DNA from: Shinisaurus crocodilurus
Taxonomy: Eukaryota; Chordata; Lepidosauria; Squamata; Shinisauridae
Length of the DNA stretch: 64,000 bases
Assembly: GCA_021292165.1 (NCBI GenBank)
Contig: CM037877.1
Location: forward strand, 81,127,691 to 81,191,690
Direction of reading: 5' to 3'
Positions within the stretch are counted from its first letter, which is position 1, and each line of letters opens with the position of its first letter. The notes beneath the pieces are model-generated. The model was not told where the DNA came from. It was given only the letters and a program-made list of their open reading frames with translations, and searched no databases. Of the stretch, positions 22,796 through 33,034 are shown piece by piece. The position numbers and the translations under genes were made by a program.

Positions 22796-22925
22796 ATACT
22801 ACACTTGTGTATACTAGACATGAGGAAAATGTGTATCCATCTCTTTGGTTACAAACGAGTACTTGCTAATTCTTTATTAGTTACTAATTTCTACTGTAAT
22901 GTATGAGGTTGTTATCACATGTAAT

Positions 22926-23015
22926 GCTTAAGGCTGCAATTCTATACACAGTTACCTGAGAGTAAGCCTCGTTCTTCTGAGCAGACACACATGTATAGGA
23001 TTCCACTGTAAATCA
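22926..23015. repeat. Short palindromic repeat, family C, copy 1
   Basis: The left half GCAATTCTATACACAGTTAC and the right half CACATGTATAGGATTCCACT are partly complementary around AGAGTAAGCC. The same pattern (GATCCTATACATG ... GTATAGGATTG) recurs at 60034-60100 and 60712-60802. Confidence 0.5.
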
Positions 23016-23688
23016 GTTTGTGCTGAAATATACATATATTGTGAATGTAAAATCTTCTTAAATTTCCCATCTGTAGCCTATCCCTCTTTTAAAACATTCA
23101 TATGTGGCACACAAAGAGCATAAGAAAGGTTCATAAGTGAAAACGGTCTTCAACTTGTTTCAGTCTAAGCAGCCTTTTTAATGGGTATGAATAGCTGTAG
23201 GAATACTTTAAATGCCCCCTTTTTAAAGTGATTTTATTGTGGTACCATATGGTTTTCTTTTGCCATGCTGTGCTTTGCTCTGTTAAATTGTTCTTATTTA
23301 TTTTTATTTGTTTTAAAATATTACTGTAAATCACCCTGCTCTATTTAAAAGGACAATTTGTTAAATCTCTGATGGTGATAAAGAAGAAGAAGAAGATGAT
23401 GATGATGGGGTTGGATCCAGTTCTGCTAACACTGGAAGAAGGGGGCAGGGCTGCAATTTCCTCTGATTTCCTCTTCTCTGCAGCCCCCAGGGCCACTTCT
23501 CAAGTCCTTCCAGAGCTCTGGAAGCAGCAGGAGGAAGACAGTATCAGAGAAAATCACTACCCCTCCCCCTTCCTCTGACAGAGAGCCTCCACTGGATCCC
23601 ATCTACAAATGGAAGAAACCATTGTTGTTGTTATTGTTGTTGTTGTTGTTTTAATGGACATTGGCTTGCAAATAAATGGCATCTGACC

Positions 23689-23690
<2 letters not shown>
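23016..23690. other. Non-coding sequence with short GAA/GAT/GTT repeats
   Basis: GAA and GAT repeats at 23381-23406 and GTT repeats at 23622-23650. Otherwise no recognised repeat or exon. Confidence 0.4.
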
Positions 23691-23728
<38 letters not shown>

Positions 23729-23747
23729 TATTATTATTATTATTATT
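23691..23747. repeat. (TTA)n microsatellite
   Basis: TTA repeated with one interruption near 23730. It probably arose from a LINE tail. Confidence 0.9.
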
Positions 23748-23969
23748 GCCATTTATCTGAGACACATAAGAGACAATCCAGTTGATTTCTTCCCTATGCT
23801 ATCAATTCAATTCAGTTTCTGCCCCCCTCTTCTGATTGGGGGGCAGAAACAGAAAATCTCTTCATGTAGAGCAGTGCACATGGGAATGGGTGGGAAGAAT
23901 GCAAGGTGCAAGTGTTTGGGCTCTTCTTGCACATAGTTAAACTGTAGAATTTGCTCCCACAAGATGGCC

Positions 23970-24135
23970 CAGGGGCGTAGACTTCTCAGTTGGGGGGGGC
24001 ATGGAACTAAAAAGCTGGTTGCCTGGAGGGGGCTTTGCCAATTCTGGGAAAAACTGGGGGGGGGCATTGCCCCCATAGCTTATGCCCCTGTTCTCCCCCT
24101 TCTCTTCCCCCCTTTCCTACACACTTTCTTCCACC

Positions 24136-24172
<37 letters not shown>

Positions 24173-24188
24173 TCTCTCTCTCTCCTTC

Positions 24189-24230
<42 letters not shown>

Positions 24231-24232
24231 AT

Positions 24233-24272
<40 letters not shown>

Positions 24273-24392
24273 CCTGGAGGTAATTTAGATTGCCCCCAAA
24301 CATGTAACTGCTGGTTGCCTGGAGGGGGCTTTGCTAATTCTGGGAAATCCCGGAGGGGGCTTGAGCCCCCCCCCCCATAGTTTACACCCCTG
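23970..24392. mobile_element. Non-autonomous hAT element (423 bp) with internal duplication and microsatellites
   Basis: Inverted termini CAGGGGCGTAGACT and (reverse complement of the right end) CAGGGGTGTAAACT. Perfect 8-bp duplication AGATGGCC at 23962-23969 and 24393-24400. Inside, the segment GGTTGCCTGGAGGGGGCTTT plus its downstream sequence occurs twice (about 24019 and 24313). The copies are separated by CT, CTGT and AC microsatellites at 24139-24270. Non-coding: the long ORFs here are translated microsatellite. Confidence 0.88.
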
Positions 24393-24424
24393 AGATGGCC
24401 ACCAACTTGGATGGGTATTTCCTG

Positions 24425-24604
24425 ATAGGCAGGTGGCATTGAGAGCACATAATGCAGGCCACATGCTGAAGCTTAGCAGGTACGAGCCGGGTCAGTGCTT
24501 GGATGGGTGATTGCCTGGGCTGCCCACATCTGTCCTCCTGCATTGAGCAGGGGGTTGGACTCGATGGCCTTATAGGCCCCTTCCAACTCTACGTATTCTA
24601 TGAT
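24425..24604 (+). repeat. 5S-rRNA-headed SINE with LINE-like tail, copy 1
   Basis: The head words GAAGCTTAGCAGGTACGAG, CGGGTCAGTGCTTGGATGGG and GATTGCCTGGG correspond to the internal promoter half of vertebrate 5S rRNA (GAAGCTAAGCAGGGTCGGGC, TACTTGGATGGGAGACC). The tail TTGAGCAGGGGGTTGGACTC, CTTCCAACTCTACGT and CTATGATTCTA is a CR1-like LINE 3' end. A better preserved copy is at 57683-57852. Confidence 0.75.
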
Positions 24605-24646
24605 TCTAAAAGGAGACTAAAGAAATTCATGGAGGATAAAGGCTGT

Positions 24647-25045
24647 TGCAGTGAACTTTGTGGGAGTGGCCAGTTGGAAGGGGGTGAATGGTAGTAAATG
24701 TGACTGGTTACCAGGGAGACAAGAGAGAATGCAGGGGAGATGGGAAGTTAGGGCAATTAAGGTGGGAAGTTGAGGAGAGGGGGTTGTAAAATGATGAGAA
24801 GTTCTAGGAAATTGGGAGGTATAGATGATGTATCTGAGAGCAGATGAGTTATTTATGCTGCTGTTCTTATGCTGGGTTGTTTTCATATTCCTTGCTCACC
24901 CGAAATATTCTGATCCTGTTATTGGTAAAATAAACCCTATTCCGGGGTGGGGTGGGGTTTGAGAAAAGTCCAGGCATGTACTGTTTTCTGAGCAGAACCC
25001 ATGTTAACAGAGTTGGAACACTCCCCATCCACTCCCAGTAAAATT
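24647..25045. other. Unidentified ~400-bp insertion inside a CR1 copy, possible solo LTR
   Basis: This segment interrupts the CR1 3' UTR between GGATAAAGGC and ATCAGTGACTACTAGC. It begins TGTTGCAG and contains an AATAAA signal (about 24929). The word GTTAACA at about 25003-25009 would make a TG...CA-type end, but no target duplication is evident and the tail up to 25045 is unexplained. Identity unknown. Confidence 0.3.
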
Positions 25046-25262
25046 TTAAATTATCAGTGACTACTAGCTATGATGGCTGTATATTACCTTCAGTAACAGA
25101 GGCTATTTTAATAACAGTTGCTGGGGAACAAAAGCAGGAGGGCGCTATTGCACTCACATCCTGCTTGTGGGCTTCCCATAGGAATCTATGGTTGGCCATT
25201 GTGGGAACATAATGCTGGACTTTGGTCTGATCAAGTACATATCTTCTTACGGTCTTATGAAA

Positions 25263-25325
25263 GGGCCATAGCTCAATGGTAGAACACATGCTTTACATGC
25301 AAAAGCAGTTTAAGGCAGCTTCCTA
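25263..25325 (+). repeat. tRNA-headed SINE (lizard type), internally deleted
   Basis: GGCCATAGCTCAATGGTAGA, ACACATGCTTTACATGC is a tRNA-like A-box and anticodon region. It is joined directly to the SINE tail TTTAAGGCAGCTTCCTATGT, so the B-box and body are missing. Not a functional tRNA gene. Confidence 0.7.
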
Positions 25326-25965
25326 TGTCCCTAGCTTCCTTCCCCCCATTTTTTTTTTAAAGTGAGAGGGATTAAGGCCAGAAGAAAGAAAAATATAAAA
25401 TCCAAATGTAGATTAAAAATAGTGAACAAAGAAAGAAAAACCCAGGAGGGAGGAGAAGTGGTCTGTCTAGAAGAATTTTTAAAAACTCATTGAAAAAATA
25501 TATGGCTAGATGCTGATTATGAAAACTTGGTTGCTTCACAAGGAAACTGAATGGCCCTGTAAGTAACCAGGATAATTTTCAGCCGCTTTGGGGAAGATCA
25601 AAGTAGGACTTGGAGGAAGACAGACATTGGGCTCGATTGGAGGGACTGGGCTTATGGTGCGTTATGGAGACTTGTAAGGCAGATGAAGTGGGGCATGAAT
25701 TTGTTCAAACGTTTTTGAGAAACACTACTTCATATGTTCCAGCATTATCATGTGTACCTGTGGCATGCCCCATAATACGTGTGAGATACATGTCTTCTTT
25801 CATCTCATGTTTACAGCCTTGCCCACTAAACTGTAAGCTGTGAAGCAGCCTACCAGTGGGATCAGTATGAGATCATCTATGAAACTTGGTACCTACTTGA
25901 CCAAATTCACATGATTTTCTCAGCAAAAGATGTCTGTCTGTTGTAAGTCTATGGGATGCTGAATG

Positions 25966-25969
<4 letters not shown>
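25326..25969. other. Non-coding sequence, nothing specific seen
   Basis: Purine-rich in 25360-25450. No repeat or exon recognised. The ORF at 25610-25843 lacks any supporting feature. Confidence 0.4.
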
Positions 25970-26003
<34 letters not shown>

Positions 26004-26070
26004 AGAGAGAGAGAGAGAGAGAGCACACAATGGATAATGTGTCATATATATATATATATATATATATATT
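25970..26070. repeat. (CT)n-(GA)n self-complementary microsatellite followed by (AT)n
   Basis: CT run at about 25970-26002 joined directly to a GA run at 26003-26022, so the two arms are complementary. An AT run lies at 26045-26069. Confidence 0.9.
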
Positions 26071-26890
26071 CCACTTCAATTACGTTACCTGAAAATGTTT
26101 ATTAAAAAATGGCCCATGCCCGTGTTCAGGAGGGGGTCTGCAGTAATTAGCTCAAATTTTTCAACAAATGGCACACAGGCTGTTGGCACGGCATGTGTGC
26201 AATAACATTGGTGTTTACCCTATTATATTGCAATTTAAAGATGTCATAAAGTTTTTCAGTGAGTTCAAAGAAAGAATAAAGAAAACAGGGGAAAACTGAG
26301 CATGACCTATGTAGAGGCTATTGATATATAGACCACATTGTGAAGTTTAGTATATCCCAGCTTGAGGATCATTGGGGTTCATGACATAATTGCTATTGTG
26401 AGGGAAAAACATGGTAATGAGGAAAGAAATATATTCCTCATTTGTACTTTGTGATGCTTGGGTATTTTTAGCAAATGAGATGTCAGCAGAAAGGCTTCAT
26501 TAGACCCATCAGGAACAACGAATCCCAAACTGTACTGACAGTTTCCTTGAGCCAAAATGATGGAGCACCTCTGACAAAAGCCATATTGTGCTCTCCATGT
26601 GAGAAGTGTGAAGAACAAAAGAGGCATCTTATTCTTAATTTGGTCAGGTTAATATTGACACAGTTAGCTCCTCCAAAGAGTCAGATGTATATGTAAAGTA
26701 CATTTATACAGGGCTCACTTGGGTAATCAACTGTCAGATGCCATCAATCAGAAAGTATAACTATTGAGAAGGACAAAAACAAAACAAAACAAAATGAATC
26801 TATAACCAAAGCTGCGTTTAAAATTTATTTATTTTCCTGTGCTTGTTTGCAAAAATAGCTAGGGTAAAATAGATTTATTCCACAAGAGAA
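26071..26890. other. Non-coding intronic sequence, nothing specific seen
   Basis: No recognised transposon or exon. Confidence 0.4.
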
Positions 26891-26894
26891 TAAA

Positions 26895-27090
26895 CAAAAG
26901 AGCAGGGTTCTAGTCCCTGCTTGGCCATGAAACTCACTGGGTGACTTTGGTCCAGTCACTGACTCTCAGCCTAACCTACCTCACAGGGTTGTTGTGAGGA
27001 TAAAATGGAGAGGAGGAGGATTATGTAAGCCGCCTTGGGTTCCTTGAAGGAAAAAAGGCGGGGTATAAATATTATATATATATATATAAA
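26895..27090 (+). repeat. CORE/MIR-like SINE
   Basis: GGTTCTAGTCCCTGCTTGGC (B-box region), GACTTTGGTCCAGTCACTGA, CTACCTCACAGGGTTGTTGT and GAGGATAAAATGGAG are in MIR core order. The LINE-like tail AAAAAGGCGGGGTATAAAT and a TA run follow. Confidence 0.8.
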
Positions 27091-28567
27091 ACAACATAAT
27101 TTCCAGTATCTTTTCATATATGGAACAGTTTATTTCTTCATGCTATACTATAGATGAATGTTGGTTGAATTTATTATGCCCATGAATGAATGCTACAATA
27201 ATATTTATTTTTTTCAAGCATAAAACAGACTTCAAGGGGAAATCCATATTATCACCTGATCCTGAGTGCAACTTAAGGGAACAAATTGCTTTGAAAACAT
27301 TGGCAGCTCTGGATCAGAGCTAATGAGTTTTTCAAGGATGGAAGATTTAAAAAAGCCAGCTTCTTTTCAATAGTACCAGATTAGGCATCTCTTGTGCAAT
27401 TAATTAAGGAAGAATAAGGTAAATAAAAGCTACTTATGGTTCAACAAATGTAGGTAGACAACCCCCCCTCCCCCACCGGAAACAAACAAACAAAAAATGT
27501 TATCAAAATATTACTGCAATTTATTAGAATTTGAAGAGAAGGATGAATAAAATTTAGCTTAAAATAGGAACAATCTTTACAGTCAGAAGACTCAAAATAC
27601 AAGTGACAATATATTTAGAAATGTTTCAAAATATTAAGTTCCTACAACTGTATAAAGGAGCTCCATTTTAAGATATTATGCAATTGGTATTTGAAATATG
27701 GCTATTCGAAAATGAAAACTACTGGAATTATGGAGCACTAGACATGGATGATTGTATTTGGTGGTTTTGCACCAAAATACAATATAACCCCTCCCAGTGG
27801 GTTTTCAATATGGTTTAATTAATAATAATACTGACATTTTGAAACCAAGCAAAGATAGGTACATGGTGTCTAATCTAATAACAGTTGCTAAGGTTTAAAT
27901 AGATTTAAATCTGTTGGCTCTGTACATGGAAAAGGTTTCAAAATATGTACTACTGATTAATGGGTTTTTAAAAAAAAAATCTGGAAGATTCCATCAATAA
28001 ATGATAGATCCAAAAAAGCCTTCTGTGAGTGGAAAGGCACTTCTGGTCATGAAAACAGCCCTCTCCCTGATTTCCATCAATCCTCCCTTCGCATTTTAGA
28101 CCCTTGTTTTATATTGCACATTGTTCCAGAGGGTCCCCTGGCCTTGAGGACTCGCTTTTGGGAGGCATAGGGGGTTAAAGTGGGAAGGAAGGACCATGAA
28201 AGTCCTGTTGTACAAGCAGAAGTCCACTCATGCTTCTCTGGATCCAACCAAAAGAAAAGAGTTATTACCAAAATATTACTGTATTTTATTAGGAGGTGGC
28301 GGATGAATTAAAATTTAAACAAAAAATGGGAGTGAGGGTTATAGTGTGAAGGATCAGAGCGCAAGTATTTATTTATCTTTATAAATAGTCCTTTCCTCTT
28401 CATAAGGCTAGGAAAAAACCTATGCAATGAGTTTTAGCAACTTTTAGCAACTGGCCTGGGTCTGTTGCAAGTGGCTCATATTTTTCTTCTGCCCTGTTAA
28501 TTGCATCACCATACATTCCACTCTGGGTGGGGCAATCACTACTTGTGATCCCTATTACATAGCACCT
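27091..28567. other. Non-coding intronic sequence, nothing specific seen
   Basis: About 1.5 kb of AT-rich sequence without a recognised repeat or exon. Confidence 0.45.
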
Positions 28568-28575
28568 CTGCTGGT

Positions 28576-29471
28576 CAGGGCCGGCGCTACCACTAGGCGA
28601 ACTAGGCAGCTGCCTATGGCGCATGGCTAAAGGGCGTGCAGAAACGCTCCACTCCTGGACACACACACACACCGCGGGGATCACTCGGCGCCCCTTTGTT
28701 TTCCCCACGCCAAACAGCTGATCTTCGTCCAGCTGTTTGGCATCACAGTTGATTGTCCGGGGCTCTGCGGCGGGTGCCTCTTGGCTGCCGCTGCTTGGTC
28801 TGCACCAAACAGCTGATCTCCACCCAGCTGTTTGGCGGGACTGCCGATTGCCCGGGGTTCTGCTTCAGGCGCCTCTCGGTGGCTGCCGCTCGGTCACCCC
28901 TTTAATTTTCTGCGCACAACACCTGGGCGCGGTCAAGGAGGGGCTTGTCGCTGCCGCTGGTGCTGCAGGCCCTTTCCCGCCTCCTTGCGGCCCGTTCCGT
29001 CCCGGCCCAGCTGCCTGGTCGAGCACTGCGCGCCTGCCTCCCTTCCCTTCCTTTCCAGGGGAAGGGGAGGAGCCGGCTCCAGCCGCCCAGCTTGCCCTGG
29101 CCCGCACTGTGAGACCCGGAAGGTGCCCCAGGCACACGGGCGGGCGACTCCGGAGAGCCAGGCCCCAAGGGAGACTGCCGGTGAGCGCCTTCTCCTCCAG
29201 GCCTGCGGAGGGCTGCTGGCCCCAGTGGTGGGGTCAGGGGGAGGCGCTGGGCGAGCAGGCGTTTCCCGGCTGCTTTGCTCCGGAGCCCCCCCCGGCGTGC
29301 GAGCGAGCAGATGGGCGCCCCTCCCACGAGTGGGTGTGGCTTTCGTGGGCCAGCAGGTAAGGTTTATTATTAATGGGCATAGGGCTGGAGGGAGGGAGGG
29401 CTCAAGTGGGAAGGGGGTGTGCTAAATATCTGATTTTGCCTAGGGCGCCAAACTGCCTTGCACCGGCCCTG
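28576..29471. mobile_element. Non-autonomous hAT element with CpG-rich cargo (896 bp)
   Basis: Inverted ends CAGGGCCGGCGCTAC and GCACCGGCCCTG, with a perfect 8-bp duplication CTGCTGGT at 28568-28575 and 29472-29479. The outer segments match the 169-bp element at 15408-15576. Between them lies about 700 bp of strongly GC- and CpG-rich sequence. This includes a 94-bp tandem duplication (28711-28804 and 28805-28898), each unit carrying an inverted repeat CCAAACAGCTG/CAGCTGTTTGG. Long ORFs on both strands are a by-product of high GC (few stops); none has a recognised domain or splice frame. The cargo could be captured host promoter DNA, but its origin was not identified. Confidence 0.85.
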
Positions 29472-29479
29472 CTGCTGGT

Positions 29480-31595
29480 GCACAGTTGTCTTGCTCAAGC
29501 CCAATAAAACGTATTGGAGGCTACACAATAGTAATGCTTGGTAGATTGTTCCCCAGTGATACCTGAACACTCTGATATTATTATTGTGACACTTTGATCA
29601 ACAGATCTATTTTAAAATTATTTAGGGAGCAATCCTAAGTTTGGGAAAGGCTATGGAGGGTACCAGGGGGAGGCAGGAGCAGAAAAGCCACCTTCTGCCT
29701 ACCCCCTTCCACTGGTTTATCTCTGGATCCAAACCACTAATAACTCAATGAGAAATAAATTCTCATTAGTTGTGGGAGATAATGATGATAATATGAAACA
29801 TTTGATAGTTTGTAGAAGGATGGGATGAGATCTTATCAAGCCCAAGTGGAAGAAACTTACGGTATTCTTTTCTTCTGTTTTGCACGTAGGAATATTGGTT
29901 ACATAAGTATTGTGCTACAGTACTGATTATGTGTCTGTCAGTACACATAGTATAAATATATATTTTTAAAGTTCTTTACTAGCACTCAAGGCCAGCGAGC
30001 TGTAAGAATGCATATCGAACTATGAGAGAATGGTCATGCAATAACCACTGATTGAAGTGGATTGTTTTTTCTCTCAACCGTAATTGAAAACATTGCTAGG
30101 AACTACCTTTTGCCTGCTTTCCCCTGACAACTTAAGGCACACCTTAGCTAGGATTAAAACAAAACAAAACAAGAACAGAACAAAACAAAAACAAAAACCC
30201 AGTGCCATTCATTCTGTGTTCCCATGGGGGCTTTGTATGTGGATTTCCAGATATATAGCCCTTACTCTAACCCTGCAATAAAATTGCTCATTTTTCAAGC
30301 TGACAAGCCTCAGAAACAGCTAGAAATTTGGTGTGGTTGGTATGCTCTTCAAATAAGAAAGATTTTTAAAAGTGTACAATCCCTTGGACTAAACAACGTT
30401 TTAAGTTCTTGCCCTGTGGCACTTGCATAACTGGTGTGCACTTTAAGTTATGTCCCTACACTCTGGTCCCAATTATATTTTGGCCATGTACGTTTCCATT
30501 GCCCTCTACTCATGCAGGACAACTTTGTGAAAAGGAGAATCTGCTGCCATGGAGGTTCTCTACGCGAGCCAGAATCCTGATTTTCCAGCATTCTCGATAG
30601 CATGGAGAACCTGAACAGATATAGTGGGCTCTCCACTTCAGAAGTCACCCTTCACGAGTAGTGGGCAATGGAAACATGGAAGGAGAGAGCAGGGCTAGTG
30701 TGTTCCCCTTCCTCATGCATTTACTCTACTCAGACCTATAATGCCTGAATAGGGCTTCTATTTTAAGTCGGTGCCAGAAAACACAAGAAAAGCACACAAA
30801 ACTGTGAAAAGCAGCTCTTTCTTTAATATGGAAAAAATAATATTTTTCTTTCCTAAAATTTGATGAAGTGTTTTTCATTTTAATTTTAACTTAAGGGGAA
30901 ACAAAACACATTTTCTGGACACGTCTGAGTAGATTAATAAATAGTATTTGTACACATGCAAGCTAAAAAGTAATTTATCAGATAGAAGACAGATGTGTAT
31001 AGCTGGGGATGAAGGAAGTGAATAAAGTGCCCACCTGAATATACAGTTGTGCTGTGTTGTTGATGAACTGCTGTTGGTTTAGGGAGAGTGTTGTTTGGTA
31101 GCAGCATAAAAGCCAATAATGTCATATGATAATATGCTTAGCCAGAAGACAACAATACATTTTATCAAATACTAATAGCACAAGACAAAGGGTGGCGGGG
31201 TTGGGGGGGGGCGGAACTCACAGTTCAATTTGTTCTTTATTTTGCTGAGCTATTCCAGGAGATAAAAATAAAGATGCCAATCACATTGAGTAGATGCATA
31301 TAATTTATCTGCAGGACAACACCAAAAACCCTTTATTGTTATTTGAGGGAAATTGAGTTGTGGAACTGTTTGCGTTGAGATTCCTTATGAACCTACGTTT
31401 TCTAGCAGCTATCCTTTTTTCTTCCCAAATGACATGGTTGCTATCCCACAACTCCGGTAATGTATGAAATACAAGGATGGGGAAGATCACATAGGCCATC
31501 ACCAGTTACCATGCTAGTGATAGGCATGCAGGGCTGGCACAGTGACACCGTACATGTAATGGCATTGCTGAATTTTGACTTTGGGAGGGTTTGGA
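29480..31595. other. Non-coding intronic sequence
   Basis: The block at about 29627-29750 opens GGGAGCAATCCTA, similar to 3511, and may be an old repeat. An ACAAAACAAAAC-rich stretch lies at 30158-30196 and a G-run near 31205. No coding or splice evidence. Confidence 0.4.
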
Positions 31596-31599
31596 AATG

Positions 31600-32010
31600 C
31601 CTCCCCCCATTTTGGAAATATTGGACTTATTTATGAGCCAAGCCAAAATGGATGTTGACAAAGTGATTATGGAATGCTCTCCCCAACGAAGCTTGCTTGG
31701 CACTGACACTGTCATCTTTTGGGCGCCAAGCGAAGATGTACTTATTTTCCCAGGCATTTGGACATTAGCTATGGCCCAGTTGTTGTGGGCTGCTTTTGCA
31801 GTGCTCATTCTAGGCCGTGGGGTGTGTCATATTGTATTGTTTTTAGTTTATGTTTTTATGGTGTTTATTTTTATTTGTAATACTGTACAGATTATGGTTT
31901 ATATTGATTCTGGGGTGTTTTCTGTAATATTAATTATGGGTTTCTGTATTTGTGTGTCTAAGTTGCTTTGAGTCTGCTTTTTCCAGTGGGAACTGATGCA
32001 TAAAATTTAA
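31600..32010 (+). mobile_element. L2-like LINE 3' end
   Basis: GGAATGCTCTCCCCAACG corresponds to the W-N-A-L-P region near the end of L2-type ORF2. It is followed by a T-rich 3' UTR and an AATAATAAT tail at about 32009-32017. The reading frame (31591-31971) is not a complete domain and is decayed. Confidence 0.55.
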
Positions 32011-32135
32011 TAATAATGAACCTACCTCACAAGGTTGTTGTGAGGATAAAATGGAGAGGAGGAGGAGGATTATGTAAGCTGCCTTGGGTTCCTTGCAGGA
32101 AAAAAGGCGGGGTATAAATATAATAAATAAATAAA
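32011..32135 (+). repeat. CORE/MIR-like SINE 3' part
   Basis: CCTACCTCACAAGGTTGTTG, GAGGATAAAATGGAGAGG, GCCTTGGGTTCCTTGCAGG and AAAGGCGGGGTATAAAT repeat the 3' part of 26895-27090, with an AATAAATAAATA tail. Confidence 0.75.
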
Positions 32136-32137
32136 TA

Positions 32138-32138
<1 letters not shown>

Positions 32139-32173
<35 letters not shown>

Positions 32174-32264
32174 AATGATGATATTTTGGCTTGCCTAAAA
32201 ATGTGGGCAGCAGATTCAGTGCTCCCCCCTACCATAAAACTAACCTTTCAGCAGCAGCAGCAGT

Positions 32265-32298
<34 letters not shown>
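32139..32298. repeat. (GAT)n and (TG)n microsatellites
   Basis: GAT run at about 32139-32182 and TG run at about 32264-32298, separated by unique sequence. Confidence 0.9.
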
Positions 32299-32300
<2 letters not shown>

Positions 32301-33034
32301 CAGAAGGGGAGGGAAGGGCAGGGAAGGGCTGTTTCTTAGGCTTTCCTTGGACTCCAAAGTCTTACCAACAGCAAATTCCCAGCTCAGTGATCCTTGGGAA
32401 TTGTAGTTTGCTAGGGCCGTGTGGGTCTTCAGCAAGAAGACTTGCAGCTGGTTTCTCCTGCTACCTGCAAGTTAAGTTTGGAAAAGTGAGGATAGAAAAG
32501 AAACCAACTGCAATCAGAGTGCTTTTGGAAAACACGTTAATTCTCTGAAAAAGCTTGGAAAGCATGTGTCATTACCAGATTGCGATGGGTGGGGCACTCA
32601 TAGCGATCTATCTCCCCAGCACACATGAAATATAGCCTGGTTTCCAGTTTCTTGTACAGGAAGGCACAGTAGCCAATCATGTTCAAATAAACACACATGG
32701 ACCCATTCATCACTTTGATTCATAAACTGCCCATGTACTTGCCAAAGTAATCCTAAAATATATCTCAGTTCTTCTTGAAACTAATACAAGGTAGAACACA
32801 GTACGTCAAGTCACAATTTGGTAAGAACAGGCTGCACAATCTGGCATGTGAGGGCTAGTACCATCAGGCAGCTGCCTTTTGCTGGATTATGCAAGGTTTC
32901 CCAACCTTATTATTATTTTAGCCTGTTTCTTTCTTTTAAAAAAATGTTTTATTAATTTTTTTCCAATCTTACAACTACTAATGAATACAACAAAAATACA
33001 ACATAAACATTGTGCACCCCCCACCTCCTGGGAC
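32299..33034. other. Non-coding sequence, nothing specific seen
   Basis: No recognised exon. AT-rich, with TTATT runs toward the L2-like fragment at 33035. Confidence 0.4.

Larger units (their letters stand above)
23840..25262 (+). mobile_element. CR1-like LINE 3' UTR, plus strand, split by three later insertions
   Basis: Host pieces of one CR1 copy can be read in order: GTTAAACTGTAGAATTTGCT and CCACAAGATGGCC (about 23935-23969), CACCAACTTGGATGGGTA (24401-24418), AATTCATGGAGGATAAAGGC (about 24626-24645), then GACTACTAGCTATGATGGC and GGAACATAATGCTGGACTTT to TCTTACGGTCTTATGA (25060-25262). Inserted between them are a hAT element (23970-24392), a 5S SINE (about 24425-24604) and an unidentified segment (about 24647-25045). 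The 3' part matches the reverse complement of 21689-21850. Confidence 0.7.

Noticed and set aside
24080..24448. ORFs of 68-138 codons on both strands over the CT/CA microsatellites
   Set aside because: They are translated simple repeats (Ser-Leu, Arg-Glu, His-Thr, Cys-Val runs) inside a non-coding hAT element.
25263..25300. Possible tRNA gene
   Set aside because: Only the A-box and anticodon-arm-like part is present, and it is joined directly to a SINE tail.
28737..29425. Overlapping long ORFs of about 200 codons on the plus strand and 141 on the minus strand
   Set aside because: They lie inside a CpG-rich transposon where stops are rare. No domain or splice context is seen and the frames overlap each other.
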